DNA of 11,906 nucleotides, taken from the NCBI GenBank assembly GCA_030824095.1, contig JAVBYK010000501.1, positions 1 to 11,906 on the forward strand, read 5' to 3'. Source of the DNA: a bacterium (GTDB lineage: Bacteria; Pseudomonadota; Gammaproteobacteria; Burkholderiales; Burkholderiaceae_C). The notes under the pieces were generated by a model. The model worked only from the letters and a program-made list of their open reading frames with translations. It was not told the DNA's origin and did not search any database. The position numbers were made by a program, and so were the translations under genes. Each line of letters starts with the position of its first letter. Within the stretch, counting starts at the first letter, position 1. Positions 1-5,627 of this stretch are shown piece by piece.

Positions 1-137
1 CCGGGAATGGTGTTGGAGGGAAAATCCTCCAGCTCCCCAATGTCGACCCAGGCTTCTATCACGGGCCGGTAGGTCCAGATATTGGGGCCGCGCAGGTGTG
101 TCACCCGGAGAATGTCGATCTTTTTTGGGTCCGTCAT
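1..137 (-). CDS. cphA: Cyanophycin synthetase, N-terminal part (runs off left edge)
   Basis: The reverse strand from ATG at 137-135 reads MTDPKKIDILRVTHLRGPNI and continues WTYRPVIEAWVDIGELEDFP to the window edge. The ILRVTHLRGPNIWTYRPVIEAWVDIG block is the typical N-terminus of bacterial CphA, the ATP-dependent enzyme that builds the aspartate-arginine polymer cyanophycin in the cytoplasm. Only about 45 of an expected 700-900 residues are visible, so the ATP-grasp and Mur-ligase-like catalytic parts lie outside. An ATG eight bases upstream (145-143) leads straight to a stop, so 137 is the best start, although no strong Shine-Dalgarno precedes it. The gene is divergent from an ABC transporter and DUF1854 pair that accompanies cphA genes in Burkholderiales. 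It could be either of the two CphA paralogues (CphA or CphA') that these bacteria often carry; this fragment does not decide which. Confidence 0.85.
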   Translation of the reverse strand, partial: MTDPKKIDILRVTHLRGPNIWTYRPVIEAWVDIGELEDFPSNTIP

Positions 138-239
138 GGCTGCATGTGGGTTGGGCAGTCCACCGATGTGGGGCTGGCCGCGTTATGTATTCTCGCTCAC
201 CCGGTACCTTCTGGGGCCGGGCGTTCTGGGTTTCAACTG

Positions 240-268
240 AGTATCGTAAAGTATGAAGCTAGCCGCAA
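240..268 (-). promoter_or_regulatory. Candidate sigma-70 promoter for cphA
   Basis: On the reverse strand a -35-like TTGCGG (268-263) is separated by exactly 17 bases from a -10-like GATACT (245-240). This would start transcription near position 233, about 95 bases before the cphA start codon. The match is moderate and was found by eye. A dyad symmetry at 259-282 overlaps the -35 element. Confidence 0.3.
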
Positions 269-282
269 TCGGCTTGCGCTAG
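259..282. repeat. Dyad symmetry in the divergent cphA/ABC promoter region
   Basis: Two inverted repeats share this segment: AGCCG-CAAT-CGGCT (261-274, perfect 5-bp arms) and CTAGC (259-263) with GCTAG (278-282). They lie in the 184-base gap between the divergent cphA and ABC transporter genes and cover the candidate -35 box of cphA. An operator for a dimeric regulator of both genes would sit here, but that role is inference. Confidence 0.35.
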
Positions 283-321
283 GCTTGTGTGCCAAAGTAA
301 TCGAAAAATCGTCTGTATCAA

Positions 322-2586
322 ATGACCCCTGCTGTATCCGTTGAGCCGAACCTGCCTGGCGAACTTTCTGCCCACTGGCGCGGCGATGTGCAATCACAAC
401 TCACTGCACAGGAGAACGTTCTGGCGGCGCTGGAGGTTGACCTCGACACCCGATTGCATTTTGTCCGGGGGCTGGTGGTGGTCACCAACCAACGCCTGCT
501 CAGCCGGGCCGGCGGCGAGACCGACTGGCAGCAATGGTCGTTTCGCGAGGGTCTGGAGCTGCGCCACCACGACCACGCCGGTGTCGGCCACCTGAGTCTG
601 GTGGATGCCAGCGGTCTGCTCGCCACCTGGCGCTTCACGCTGGGCCAGAATCTGCATGCCATCCGGCTGGTGGACCAGTTTCATGCACAGATGGACAACC
701 AGGTGCATGGCAAGCCGCTGGTGCAGGCCCTACACAACGTCTGCCCCAGCTGCAAGGCGCCGCTGGATCCGGATCAGGAAGACTGCCCGATCTGCACCAA
801 GGTGGTCCACACTCCACCGTCCACCTGGACGCTGTTCCGCCTGTGGCGCTTTGCCACGCCTTACCGGGGCCAACTGCTGTTGGGCTTCATCCTGATGCTG
901 TTGGGCACTGCGGCCCACCAGGTTCCGCCCTACCTGACGGCGCCGCTGGTCGACAAGGTGCTGATTCCCATGCAAAACGGGCAGACCGTTGAGCCTGGCA
1001 CGATTGCGTTTTACCTGTCCGCGCTGCTGGGTGCAGGCTTGCTGGCCTGGGTCCTGAGCTGGGGCAAGACCTACGTTCTGGCGTTGGTATCGGAGCGCAT
1101 TGCTGCAGATTTGCGCACCACCACCTATGAGCATCTGCTGCGCTTGTCCCTGGAGTACTTTGGCGGCAAGCGCACGGGTGACCTGTTGTCGCGGGTCGGC
1201 AGCGAGAGTGATCGCATTGCGGTCTACCTGTCGCTGCACCTGACCGACTTCGCCAGTGATGTGATCATGATTGTGATGACTGCGGTCATCCTGTTCACCA
1301 TGGACCCCTATCTGGCCATGATCACCCTGGTGCCGTTGCCCTTTATCGGCTGGATGATCCACTTTGTGCGCTACCGGTTGCAAACGGGTTTTGAAAAGAT
1401 CGATCGCGTGTGGGGCGAAGTGACCAATGTGCTGGCAGACACCATCCCCGGTATCCGTGTGGTCAAGGCTTTTGCGCAAGAGCACCGTGAAGCCAAACGC
1501 TTTCGCGACGCCAACCAGCACAATCTGCTGGTCAACGACCGCATCAACAAGATCTGGTCCCTGTTCTCACCCAGCGTTTCCCTGCTGACCGAAGTCGGGC
1601 TGCTGGTGGTGTGGGCGTTTGGCATTTGGCAGGTGTCCAAGGGCACCATTACCGTTGGTATGCTGCTGATGGCAATTGCCTACATCGGCCGCTTCTATGG
1701 ACGCCTGGATTCAATGAGCCGCATCGTGTCGGTCACGCAAAAATCCGCGTCCGCCGCCAAGCGCATCTTTGACATTCTGGACCATGTCTCCAGCGTGCCC
1801 GAGCCCGCCAACCCGGTGCACGTGGGCAAGGTGCAGGGGCGCATCGAGGTGTCCAACGTGGGATTCCGCTATGGCAATCGCGAAGTCAACCGGGGCATCA
1901 ACCTGTCCATCGCACCGGGCGAGATGATTGGCCTAGTGGGGCACAGCGGGTCCGGCAAGAGCACCCTGGTGAACCTGATTTGCCGTTTCTATGACGTGTC
2001 CGAAGGCTCCATCAAGGTCGATGGCGTGGACATCCGTTCCTACGCCATATCCGACTACCGCCAGAACATTGGCCTGGTGCTGCAGGAGCCCTTCCTGTTT
2101 TTTGGAACGATTGCTGAAAATCTCGCCTATGGCAAGCCCGACGCGACCCGCGAAGAAATCATCGCCGCAGCCCGTGCGGCGCACGCGCACGAATTCATCC
2201 TGCGCCTGCCGCAGGGCTATGACTCCATGGTGGGTGAGCGCGGCCAGGGCCTGTCGGGTGGTGAACGCCAGCGCATCTCCATCGCCCGTGCCCTGCTGAT
2301 CGACCCGCGCATCCTGATCCTGGACGAGGCCACCTCGTCGGTGGACTCCGAGACCGAAAAGGAAATCCAGAAGGCGCTGGAAAACCTGGTAAAGGGTCGC
2401 ACCACGATTGCCATTGCCCACCGCCTGTCTACCCTGCACCGCGCCGACCGGCTGGTGGTGCTGGACCGTGGCAAGGTGGTGGAGGAGGGCCCGCACGATG
2501 TGCTGATGGCCAAGGAAGGCGCCTACTACAACCTGTACCAGGCACAGGCCCGCAATATGGACGTTGATATGGATGCCTCGCAATGA
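322..2586 (+). CDS. Cyanophycin-associated ABC exporter (fused TM-ATPase) with N-terminal PH-like domain and zinc ribbon
   Basis: A 754-residue half-transporter carrying permease and ATPase in one chain. Residues 1-130 are soluble and look like a bacterial PH/GRAM-type fold (LHFVRGLVVVTNQRLL, later WRFT). Cys141, 144, 155 and 158 form two CPxC knuckles of a zinc ribbon. About six membrane helices follow from residue 184, as in MsbA-type exporters. The ATPase is complete: Walker A GHSGSGKS (540-547), Q-loop Gln588, signature LSGGE (644-648), Walker B ILILDE (664-669) and switch His700, so it should hydrolyse ATP, probably as a homodimer in the inner membrane. The first ATG (322) is used although no clear ribosome site precedes it. 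The gene overlaps the DUF1854 gene by ATGA and is divergent from cphA, the arrangement known for cyanophycin-metabolism-associated ABC transporters. The substrate is unknown. Confidence 0.88.
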   Translation: MTPAVSVEPNLPGELSAHWRGDVQSQLTAQENVLAALEVDLDTRLHFVRGLVVVTNQRLLSRAGGETDWQQWSFREGLELRHHDHAGVGHLSLVDASGLLATWRFTLGQNLHAIRLVDQFHAQMDNQVHGKPLVQALHNVCPSCKAPLDPDQEDCPICTKVVHTPPSTWTLFRLWRFATPYRGQLLLGFILMLLGTAAHQVPPYLTAPLVDKVLIPMQNGQTVEPGTIAFYLSALLGAGLLAWVLSWGKTYVLALVSERIAADLRTTTYEHLLRLSLEYFGGKRTGDLLSRVGSESDRIAVYLSLHLTDFASDVIMIVMTAVILFTMDPYLAMITLVPLPFIGWMIHFVRYRLQTGFEKIDRVWGEVTNVLADTIPGIRVVKAFAQEHREAKRFRDANQHNLLVNDRINKIWSLFSPSVSLLTEVGLLVVWAFGIWQVSKGTITVGMLLMAIAYIGRFYGRLDSMSRIVSVTQKSASAAKRIFDILDHVSSVPEPANPVHVGKVQGRIEVSNVGFRYGNREVNRGINLSIAPGEMIGLVGHSGSGKSTLVNLICRFYDVSEGSIKVDGVDIRSYAISDYRQNIGLVLQEPFLFFGTIAENLAYGKPDATREEIIAAARAAHAHEFILRLPQGYDSMVGERGQGLSGGERQRISIARALLIDPRILILDEATSSVDSETEKEIQKALENLVKGRTTIAIAHRLSTLHRADRLVVLDRGKVVEEGPHDVLMAKEGAYYNLYQAQARNMDVDMDASQ

Positions 2587-3077
2587 GTAGCGCACAAAAT
2601 TTGGTGAACACCGGTGGATGGACTCTGCAACGCGACCCGTTTGGCAAGCTGGTGCTGACCACCGCCGAGGGCGAACGCTATTCCGGCGTCATGCCGGTGC
2701 GGGCTTTTCCCATCCAGTCGCCGGAAGTCGGCATTGCGCTGGTGAATCTGGATGGCAAGGAGGTCACCTGGATCGAGCAACTGGAAGCGGTGCACGAGCC
2801 GGCCCAAACCCTGATCCGCGAGGAATTGGCATCTCGTGAATTCGTGCCGGTGATCAGCCAGATCGTTGCCGTTACCAGCTTCTCCACGCCCTGCACCTGG
2901 TCGGTTGCCACCGACCGTGGGGACACGGAATTTGTGTTGCGTGGCGATGAGGACATTCGCCGCATCGGCTCCGCGGGCAGCCTGTTGGTGGCAGATTCAC
3001 ACGGCATCCATTACCTGATCCGCGACCACCTGGCGCTGGACGCGCGCAGCCGCAAAATCCTGGATCGATTCTTGTAG
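2583..3077 (+). CDS. Cyanophycin-associated DUF1854 family protein
   Basis: A 164-residue protein without signal peptide or membrane helix, matching the DUF1854 family in length and pattern: WTLQRDPFGKLVLTT near the N-terminus, then PVRAFPIQSPEVGIALVNLDG, and ending DARSRKILDRFL. The function is unknown; in Burkholderiales the family travels with cyanophycin synthetase and the ABC exporter upstream. The ATG at 2583 overlaps the ABC stop codon in an ATGA junction, and there is no separate ribosome site, so translation is probably coupled and the two proteins are probably made in fixed ratio. It may act as a cytoplasmic partner of the transporter, which is inference from linkage only. It ends 19 bases before the stop of the convergent exported-protein gene. 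Confidence 0.85.
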   Translation: MSSAQNLVNTGGWTLQRDPFGKLVLTTAEGERYSGVMPVRAFPIQSPEVGIALVNLDGKEVTWIEQLEAVHEPAQTLIREELASREFVPVISQIVAVTSFSTPCTWSVATDRGDTEFVLRGDEDIRRIGSAGSLLVADSHGIHYLIRDHLALDARSRKILDRFL

Positions 3078-3098
3078 GCTGCCGGTTCGGGGCCGCCT
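3076..3098. terminator. Possible shared hairpin between convergent genes
   Basis: AGGCTGCC (3076-3083) can pair with GGCCGCCT (3091-3098) with one mismatch and a 7-base loop. It lies exactly between the convergent DUF1854 and exported-protein genes, overlapping both stop regions. Neither side has a convincing U-tract, so this is a weak candidate for a bidirectional terminator. Confidence 0.25.
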
Positions 3099-3588
3099 AT
3101 TTGCACACCCAGTCGGTGGGCGGAACCCATTTGCAGTTGGACATGAGCCCGGACGGGCGAGGGCCTTCCGGGGTCTTGGGCAATGGCGCCTGGACCACCG
3201 GCGGCGGCGCAATGACGGTGGTCGTCGTCAGCTCGCGCAGGATGCCGCCGCCCGCCACACTGCCTTCGGTCCTGCCTTTGCCCTGGATGCGGGCAATGCA
3301 ATCCGCCTTGTCATCACCCTGGTGAGCCTCACAGCGCAACAACGTGTTCCGCTCGAACTCCGCTGATTGCCGGGTTTCTTTCATCTTGCCGCGCTTGATC
3401 TCCGCAAGCGTGTTCCGGGCTTCTTTCACGCAATTGCCCTTGTTTTCAACCGGCTTCGCCACGGCGCAGGCGGCAATCTCCTGCTTGTATCGCGCACGGG
3501 CGGCAGCCAGGTCATTGGGGGTTTGGGCGAAGGACTGGGTTGCCAAGAGGGTTGCCAGAAGGGTGAGGGTTTTGAGTGGAGTGTTCAT
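3097..3588 (-). CDS. Exported six-cysteine protein of unknown function
   Basis: From ATG at 3588 the product is 163 residues. MNTPLKTLTLLATLLATQSFAQ is a clear Sec signal peptide with likely cleavage after SFA (residue 21). The mature part is rich in Lys, Arg, Ala and Glu and probably helical up to residue 105. A Pro-rich linker (APPPVVQAPLPKTPEGP) follows, then a short tail with two Cys and two Trp, ending VCK. The six cysteines (41, 53, 86, 97, 152, 162) are all in the mature part, suggesting disulfides or metal binding in the periplasm. I do not recognise a named family; similar small exported proteins are common as hypothetical proteins in Burkholderiales. A TTG nine bases upstream (3597) is in frame, but ATG is the more ordinary start. 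It converges on the cyanophycin-associated genes and is probably a separate unit. Confidence 0.75.
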   Translation of the reverse strand: MNTPLKTLTLLATLLATQSFAQTPNDLAAARARYKQEIAACAVAKPVENKGNCVKEARNTLAEIKRGKMKETRQSAEFERNTLLRCEAHQGDDKADCIARIQGKGRTEGSVAGGGILRELTTTTVIAPPPVVQAPLPKTPEGPRPSGLMSNCKWVPPTDWVCK

Positions 3589-3638
3589 GGTCCGCAATCA
3601 GGTTGGTGGGTTGTGGCGATTCTGGGGAGTCTGACAGA

Positions 3639-3668
3639 ATAATGCCATCCGGTTAACAAGGTTTGCAA
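3639..3668 (-). promoter_or_regulatory. Candidate promoter for the exported protein, with dyad
   Basis: On the reverse strand TTGCAA (3668-3663) lies 18 bases from CATTAT (3644-3639), placing a start about 44 bases before the ATG at 3588. The -35 box is one arm of a perfect inverted repeat TTGCA-N5-TGCAA (3663-3677), which could be an operator. Found by eye only. Confidence 0.3.
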
Positions 3669-3709
3669 ATCGTGCAATCGAGACAGCAAGCCAGTTCCAG
3701 GGGGATTTT

Positions 3710-3829
3710 ATGGACAGCGTGTGGAGCAGAGTCGGTTTCATTGAGCGCTTTTTGATGCTCTGGACACTAAGTTGTGCTGATTCGCGGTGCTTGCTGCGCA
3801 CCAGGCAGCGCCAACGTTATGCGGCTTAG
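3710..3829 (+). CDS. Short ORF with strong ribosome site running into the attC-like site; possibly a truncated gene
   Basis: A 39-codon frame begins at ATG 3710 after AGGGGG (3699-3704), one of the best Shine-Dalgarno matches in the window, spaced 5 bases. It starts MDSVWSRVGFIERFLMLWTL, with a hydrophobic stretch, then passes through the attC-like palindrome into Arg/Gln-rich residues and stops at TAG 3827. The N-terminal half looks like a genuine translation start. The C-terminal half is just the reading of the recombination site, so the ORF may be a gene whose original continuation was cut off at about 3765. It could also be an independent small protein, or chance. No family is recognised. 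Confidence 0.3.
   Translation: MDSVWSRVGFIERFLMLWTLSCADSRCLLRTRQRQRYAA
3765..3822 (+). repeat. attC-like recombination site (integron 59-base-element type)
   Basis: This 58-base imperfect palindrome ends in the core GTTATGC (3816-3822), a known R' variant (also seen in Vibrio repeats). The right arm CAGCGCCAACGTTA pairs, with gaps, with the left arm TAAGTTGTGCTG (3768-3779). Inside is a further stem GGTGC (3786-3790) with GCACC (3798-3802). Length and nested arms fit a short attC site. The left core (CACTAAG) departs from RYYYAAC at its first, second and last positions, so the site may be degenerate. It sits 18 bases before the GTG start of the next ORF, as expected at a cassette junction. 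Confidence 0.5.
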
Positions 3830-3840
3830 GAACTTCTGAG

Positions 3841-4530
3841 GTGAACGACCAAGGCGAGAGCCCAATTCCAGACACACATCAGAAGTTCAAAGAGGCGACA
3901 TATTTCCTCGGGAAGTGCGCCGAGCTTTACCACGTTCCCTTGGAGTTTCAGTTCAATTTGAACGCCTTCATTCAAGCGCTGAGAAACACCACCTTCATGT
4001 TGCAGAGCGAGCCGAACAAGCCCGACGGCTTCGAGGCTTGGTATGCGAGCAAGCAAGTGGACATGAAGCGGAGCGATCTCCTGCGACGATTCGTCCAGGC
4101 GCGGAACATTGTTGTGAAGCAGAGCTCGCTGAAGGCACGCAGCACCGCATGGTCCGGTCTCTTTCGTGGCCGTCGTTTTAAACTCGGAATGCAGCACCCT
4201 GTTCCGCTCCTCACCCCGTCAGCGTGGGTTTTGGAGCGACTGAAAGCAAACGTTGGCTTTTTTCTTGATGAGGAGCACTCGCAGCCATGGGAGCAGTTCG
4301 GAGTACACAGAACTTGGGTAGTGCCGGAGCTTGGCGAGTCGGAGGTGCTAACTTTGTGTCTCCAAGCTCTGAACTGTATAGGTGCAGTGGTTGGGGAAGC
4401 GCACCGGTTCTTCGGAGCGGACACTGAGAATACGGAAATGGAATTGGACGTGGTGCGAACTCAAGTTCTTCTCGAAACCGACGTAGATCCGTCGCTCGTC
4501 GTGAAGTGGCGCTGGAATGACACCGTCTAA
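3841..4530 (+). CDS. HEPN-like protein of unknown function in a cassette-like unit
   Basis: From GTG 3841 (AGGA at 3828-3831, nine bases upstream) the product is 229 residues with no signal peptide or membrane helix. The N-terminal half is helical: HQKFKEATYFLG, FQFNLNAFIQALRNTTFML, then FVQARNIVVKQSSL. This order resembles HEPN-domain proteins, whose RNase members carry R-x4-6-H; here Arg88-Asn89 is kept but Lys93 stands where His is expected, so nuclease activity is doubtful. The C-terminal half has no recognised motif. Base use differs from the neighbours: the first 60 bases of the gene are 52% GC by count against 70% for 2221-2280 in the ABC gene. The stop codon TAA lies inside the core GTCTAAC (4525-4531), and the start closely follows GTTATGC, the layout of an integron cassette gene. 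An in-frame GTG at 3787 lies inside the palindrome and is not preferred. The HEPN reading is tentative. Confidence 0.65.
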   Translation: MNDQGESPIPDTHQKFKEATYFLGKCAELYHVPLEFQFNLNAFIQALRNTTFMLQSEPNKPDGFEAWYASKQVDMKRSDLLRRFVQARNIVVKQSSLKARSTAWSGLFRGRRFKLGMQHPVPLLTPSAWVLERLKANVGFFLDEEHSQPWEQFGVHRTWVVPELGESEVLTLCLQALNCIGAVVGEAHRFFGADTENTEMELDVVRTQVLLETDVDPSLVVKWRWNDTV

Positions 4531-4694
4531 CTTTGGCGCTGCTACTGGATGCAGGTCAAAAAGTCTCCAGCGACTCCGAAGCTGTCAATGCATGGGGTAC
4601 CTACCCTCACAATACTAGCGCCGGTCCTGTGCCGGATGAAGCATGCAACGACCAGGCGCTTTACGGAATGATTTATAGCAAAAACACCCGTTAG
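4521..4694 (+). pseudogene. Remnant coding frame, 5'-truncated, product unrecognised
   Basis: Between TGA at 4518 and TAG at 4692 there is an open frame of 57 codons whose translation looks protein-like: LALLLDAGQKVSSDSEAVNA, then WGTYPHNT, and DEACNDQALYGMIYSKNTR before the stop. No ATG occurs until near the end, and no start with a ribosome site is visible, so it is best read as the 3' end of a gene whose beginning was lost, perhaps when the cassette-like unit inserted. It could be chance. I do not recognise the family. Confidence 0.3.
4525..4542 (+). repeat. attC left half-site (R''-L'') at the end of the cassette ORF
   Basis: GTCTAACTTTGGCGCTGC matches the attC R'' core RYYYAAC (4525-4531). 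It is complementary to the right arm of the upstream site (GCAGCGCCAACGTTATGC, 3805-3822) at 15 of 18 positions. The matching right half of this second site, which should end in GTTRRRY within about 60-140 bases, is not seen; the nearest trace is CTAGCGCC at 4615-4622. The site therefore appears truncated or decayed. Confidence 0.5.
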
Positions 4695-4739
4695 CCCTCG
4701 TGAAATGGCTGTTAGTTGCTACTAAAAGTACAGCAAATT

Positions 4740-4757
4740 GAGGCGAACAAATGCCTC
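4740..4757 (-). terminator. Candidate terminator after panC
   Basis: On the reverse strand, seven bases after the panC stop codon, GAGGC-ATTTGTTC-GCCTC forms a 5-bp stem with an 8-base loop, followed by AATTTGCTGTACTTTT. The stem is short and the U-run interrupted, but the place is right for the end of the panBC unit. Confidence 0.35.
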
Positions 4758-4764
4758 TCACCCC

Positions 4765-5601
4765 TCACACCTCCAGGTTATCAATCAACCTGGTAGCCCC
4801 CAACCGCGCCGCAGCCAGCACCACCATGGCGTCGCCGGGGTGGGGCGCTTGCAGGTCGGCCTGGCGGCGCACGGCGACGTAGTCGGGGCGCCAGCCGGCA
4901 TGGCTGAGTGTCTGCATGGCCTGGGATTCCAGTCGGGCAATGTCGGCCGCGCCCAGTGCGGCGTTGGCGCGCAGGGCCTCGGCCACGGTCTTGAGCGTGG
5001 CGCTGAGTTGCACGGCCTGCTCGCGCTCGGCCGGGCTCAGGTAGCCATTGCGCGAGGAAAGCGCCAGGCCATCGTCGCTGCGCTGGGTTTCGCCGCCGAC
5101 GATGTTGATGGGCATGGCGAACTGCTTGACCATGTTGCGGATCACCATCAGCTGCTGGTAGTCCTTCTTGCCGAACAGCGCGGTGCGCGCCTGCGTCAAC
5201 GACAGCAGCTTCAGCACCACAGTGCACACGCCGATGAAGAAGCCGGGGCGAAAGTGCCCTTCCAGGATGTCGGCCAGTTCGGTCGGAGGATGCACCTTGA
5301 AGCTCTGCGGCTGGGGATACATCTCGGTCTCTTTGGGGGCAAAGACCAGGTCGCAGCCGGCGGCTTCCAGTTGCTCGCAGTCGGCATCCAGCGTGCGCGG
5401 ATAGGTGTCAAAGTCTTCGTGCGGTGCAAACTGCAGTCGGTTCACAAAGATGGTGGAAACAGTCACATCCCCCAGCGGCTTGGCCTGGCGCACCAGCGCC
5501 AGGTGCCCCGCATGCAGGTTGCCCATGGTGGGGACGACGGCGGGGTGACGGTAGGCGCTCAGAAGGTCGCGGAGTTCGGCGATGGTGTGGATGACTTGCA
5601 T
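4765..5601 (-). CDS. panC: Pantothenate synthetase (pantoate-beta-alanine ligase)
   Basis: A 278-residue cytoplasmic enzyme joining pantoate and beta-alanine at the cost of ATP to AMP, the last step of vitamin B5 synthesis. The nucleotidyltransferase motifs are all present: PTMGNLHAGH (24-33, with the His-x-Gly-His pair), FVNRLQF (52-58), LFGKKDYQQL (142-151) and the KMSKS-like ALSSRN (180-185). Length is normal for the family (about 280). The start is ATG 5601, giving MQVIHTIAELRDLL; no clear ribosome site precedes it, so translation may depend on panB, whose stop is 26 bases upstream. The same frame stays open upstream through panB, but that part is out of frame with PanB and not coding. 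The substrate pantoate derives from the ketopantoate made by PanB. Confidence 0.96.
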   Translation of the reverse strand: MQVIHTIAELRDLLSAYRHPAVVPTMGNLHAGHLALVRQAKPLGDVTVSTIFVNRLQFAPHEDFDTYPRTLDADCEQLEAAGCDLVFAPKETEMYPQPQSFKVHPPTELADILEGHFRPGFFIGVCTVVLKLLSLTQARTALFGKKDYQQLMVIRNMVKQFAMPINIVGGETQRSDDGLALSSRNGYLSPAEREQAVQLSATLKTVAEALRANAALGAADIARLESQAMQTLSHAGWRPDYVAVRRQADLQAPHPGDAMVVLAAARLGATRLIDNLEV

Positions 5602-5627
5602 AGAACAGAAGCGGTTGTGTGGAGCGG

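Noticed and set aside
96..344. Rightward 82-codon frame in the cphA upstream region
   Set aside because: It overlaps the 5' end of cphA on the other strand and the start of the ABC gene, has no ribosome site, and its translation resembles nothing.
3598..3801. Leftward 67-codon frame upstream of the exported protein gene
   Set aside because: It covers the candidate promoter and the attC-like site, lacks a ribosome site, and has no protein-like features.
3787..3840. Upstream GTG start (3787) for the HEPN-like ORF
   Set aside because: It lies inside the attC-like palindrome and would translate the recombination site; GTG 3841 has AGGA nine bases before it.
3805..4542. A 738-bp insertion element with 18-bp terminal inverted repeats
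   Set aside because: No transposase is encoded and the flanks (CCAG before, TACT after) show no target duplication. Core sites matching attC halves and their position at start and stop of the ORF fit a cassette better, though this alternative is not fully excluded.
4690..4696. GTTAGCC as the right core of the second attC
   Set aside because: It departs from GTTRRRY, lies about 165 bases from the left core, and has no preceding arm that would pair with TTTGGCGCTGC.
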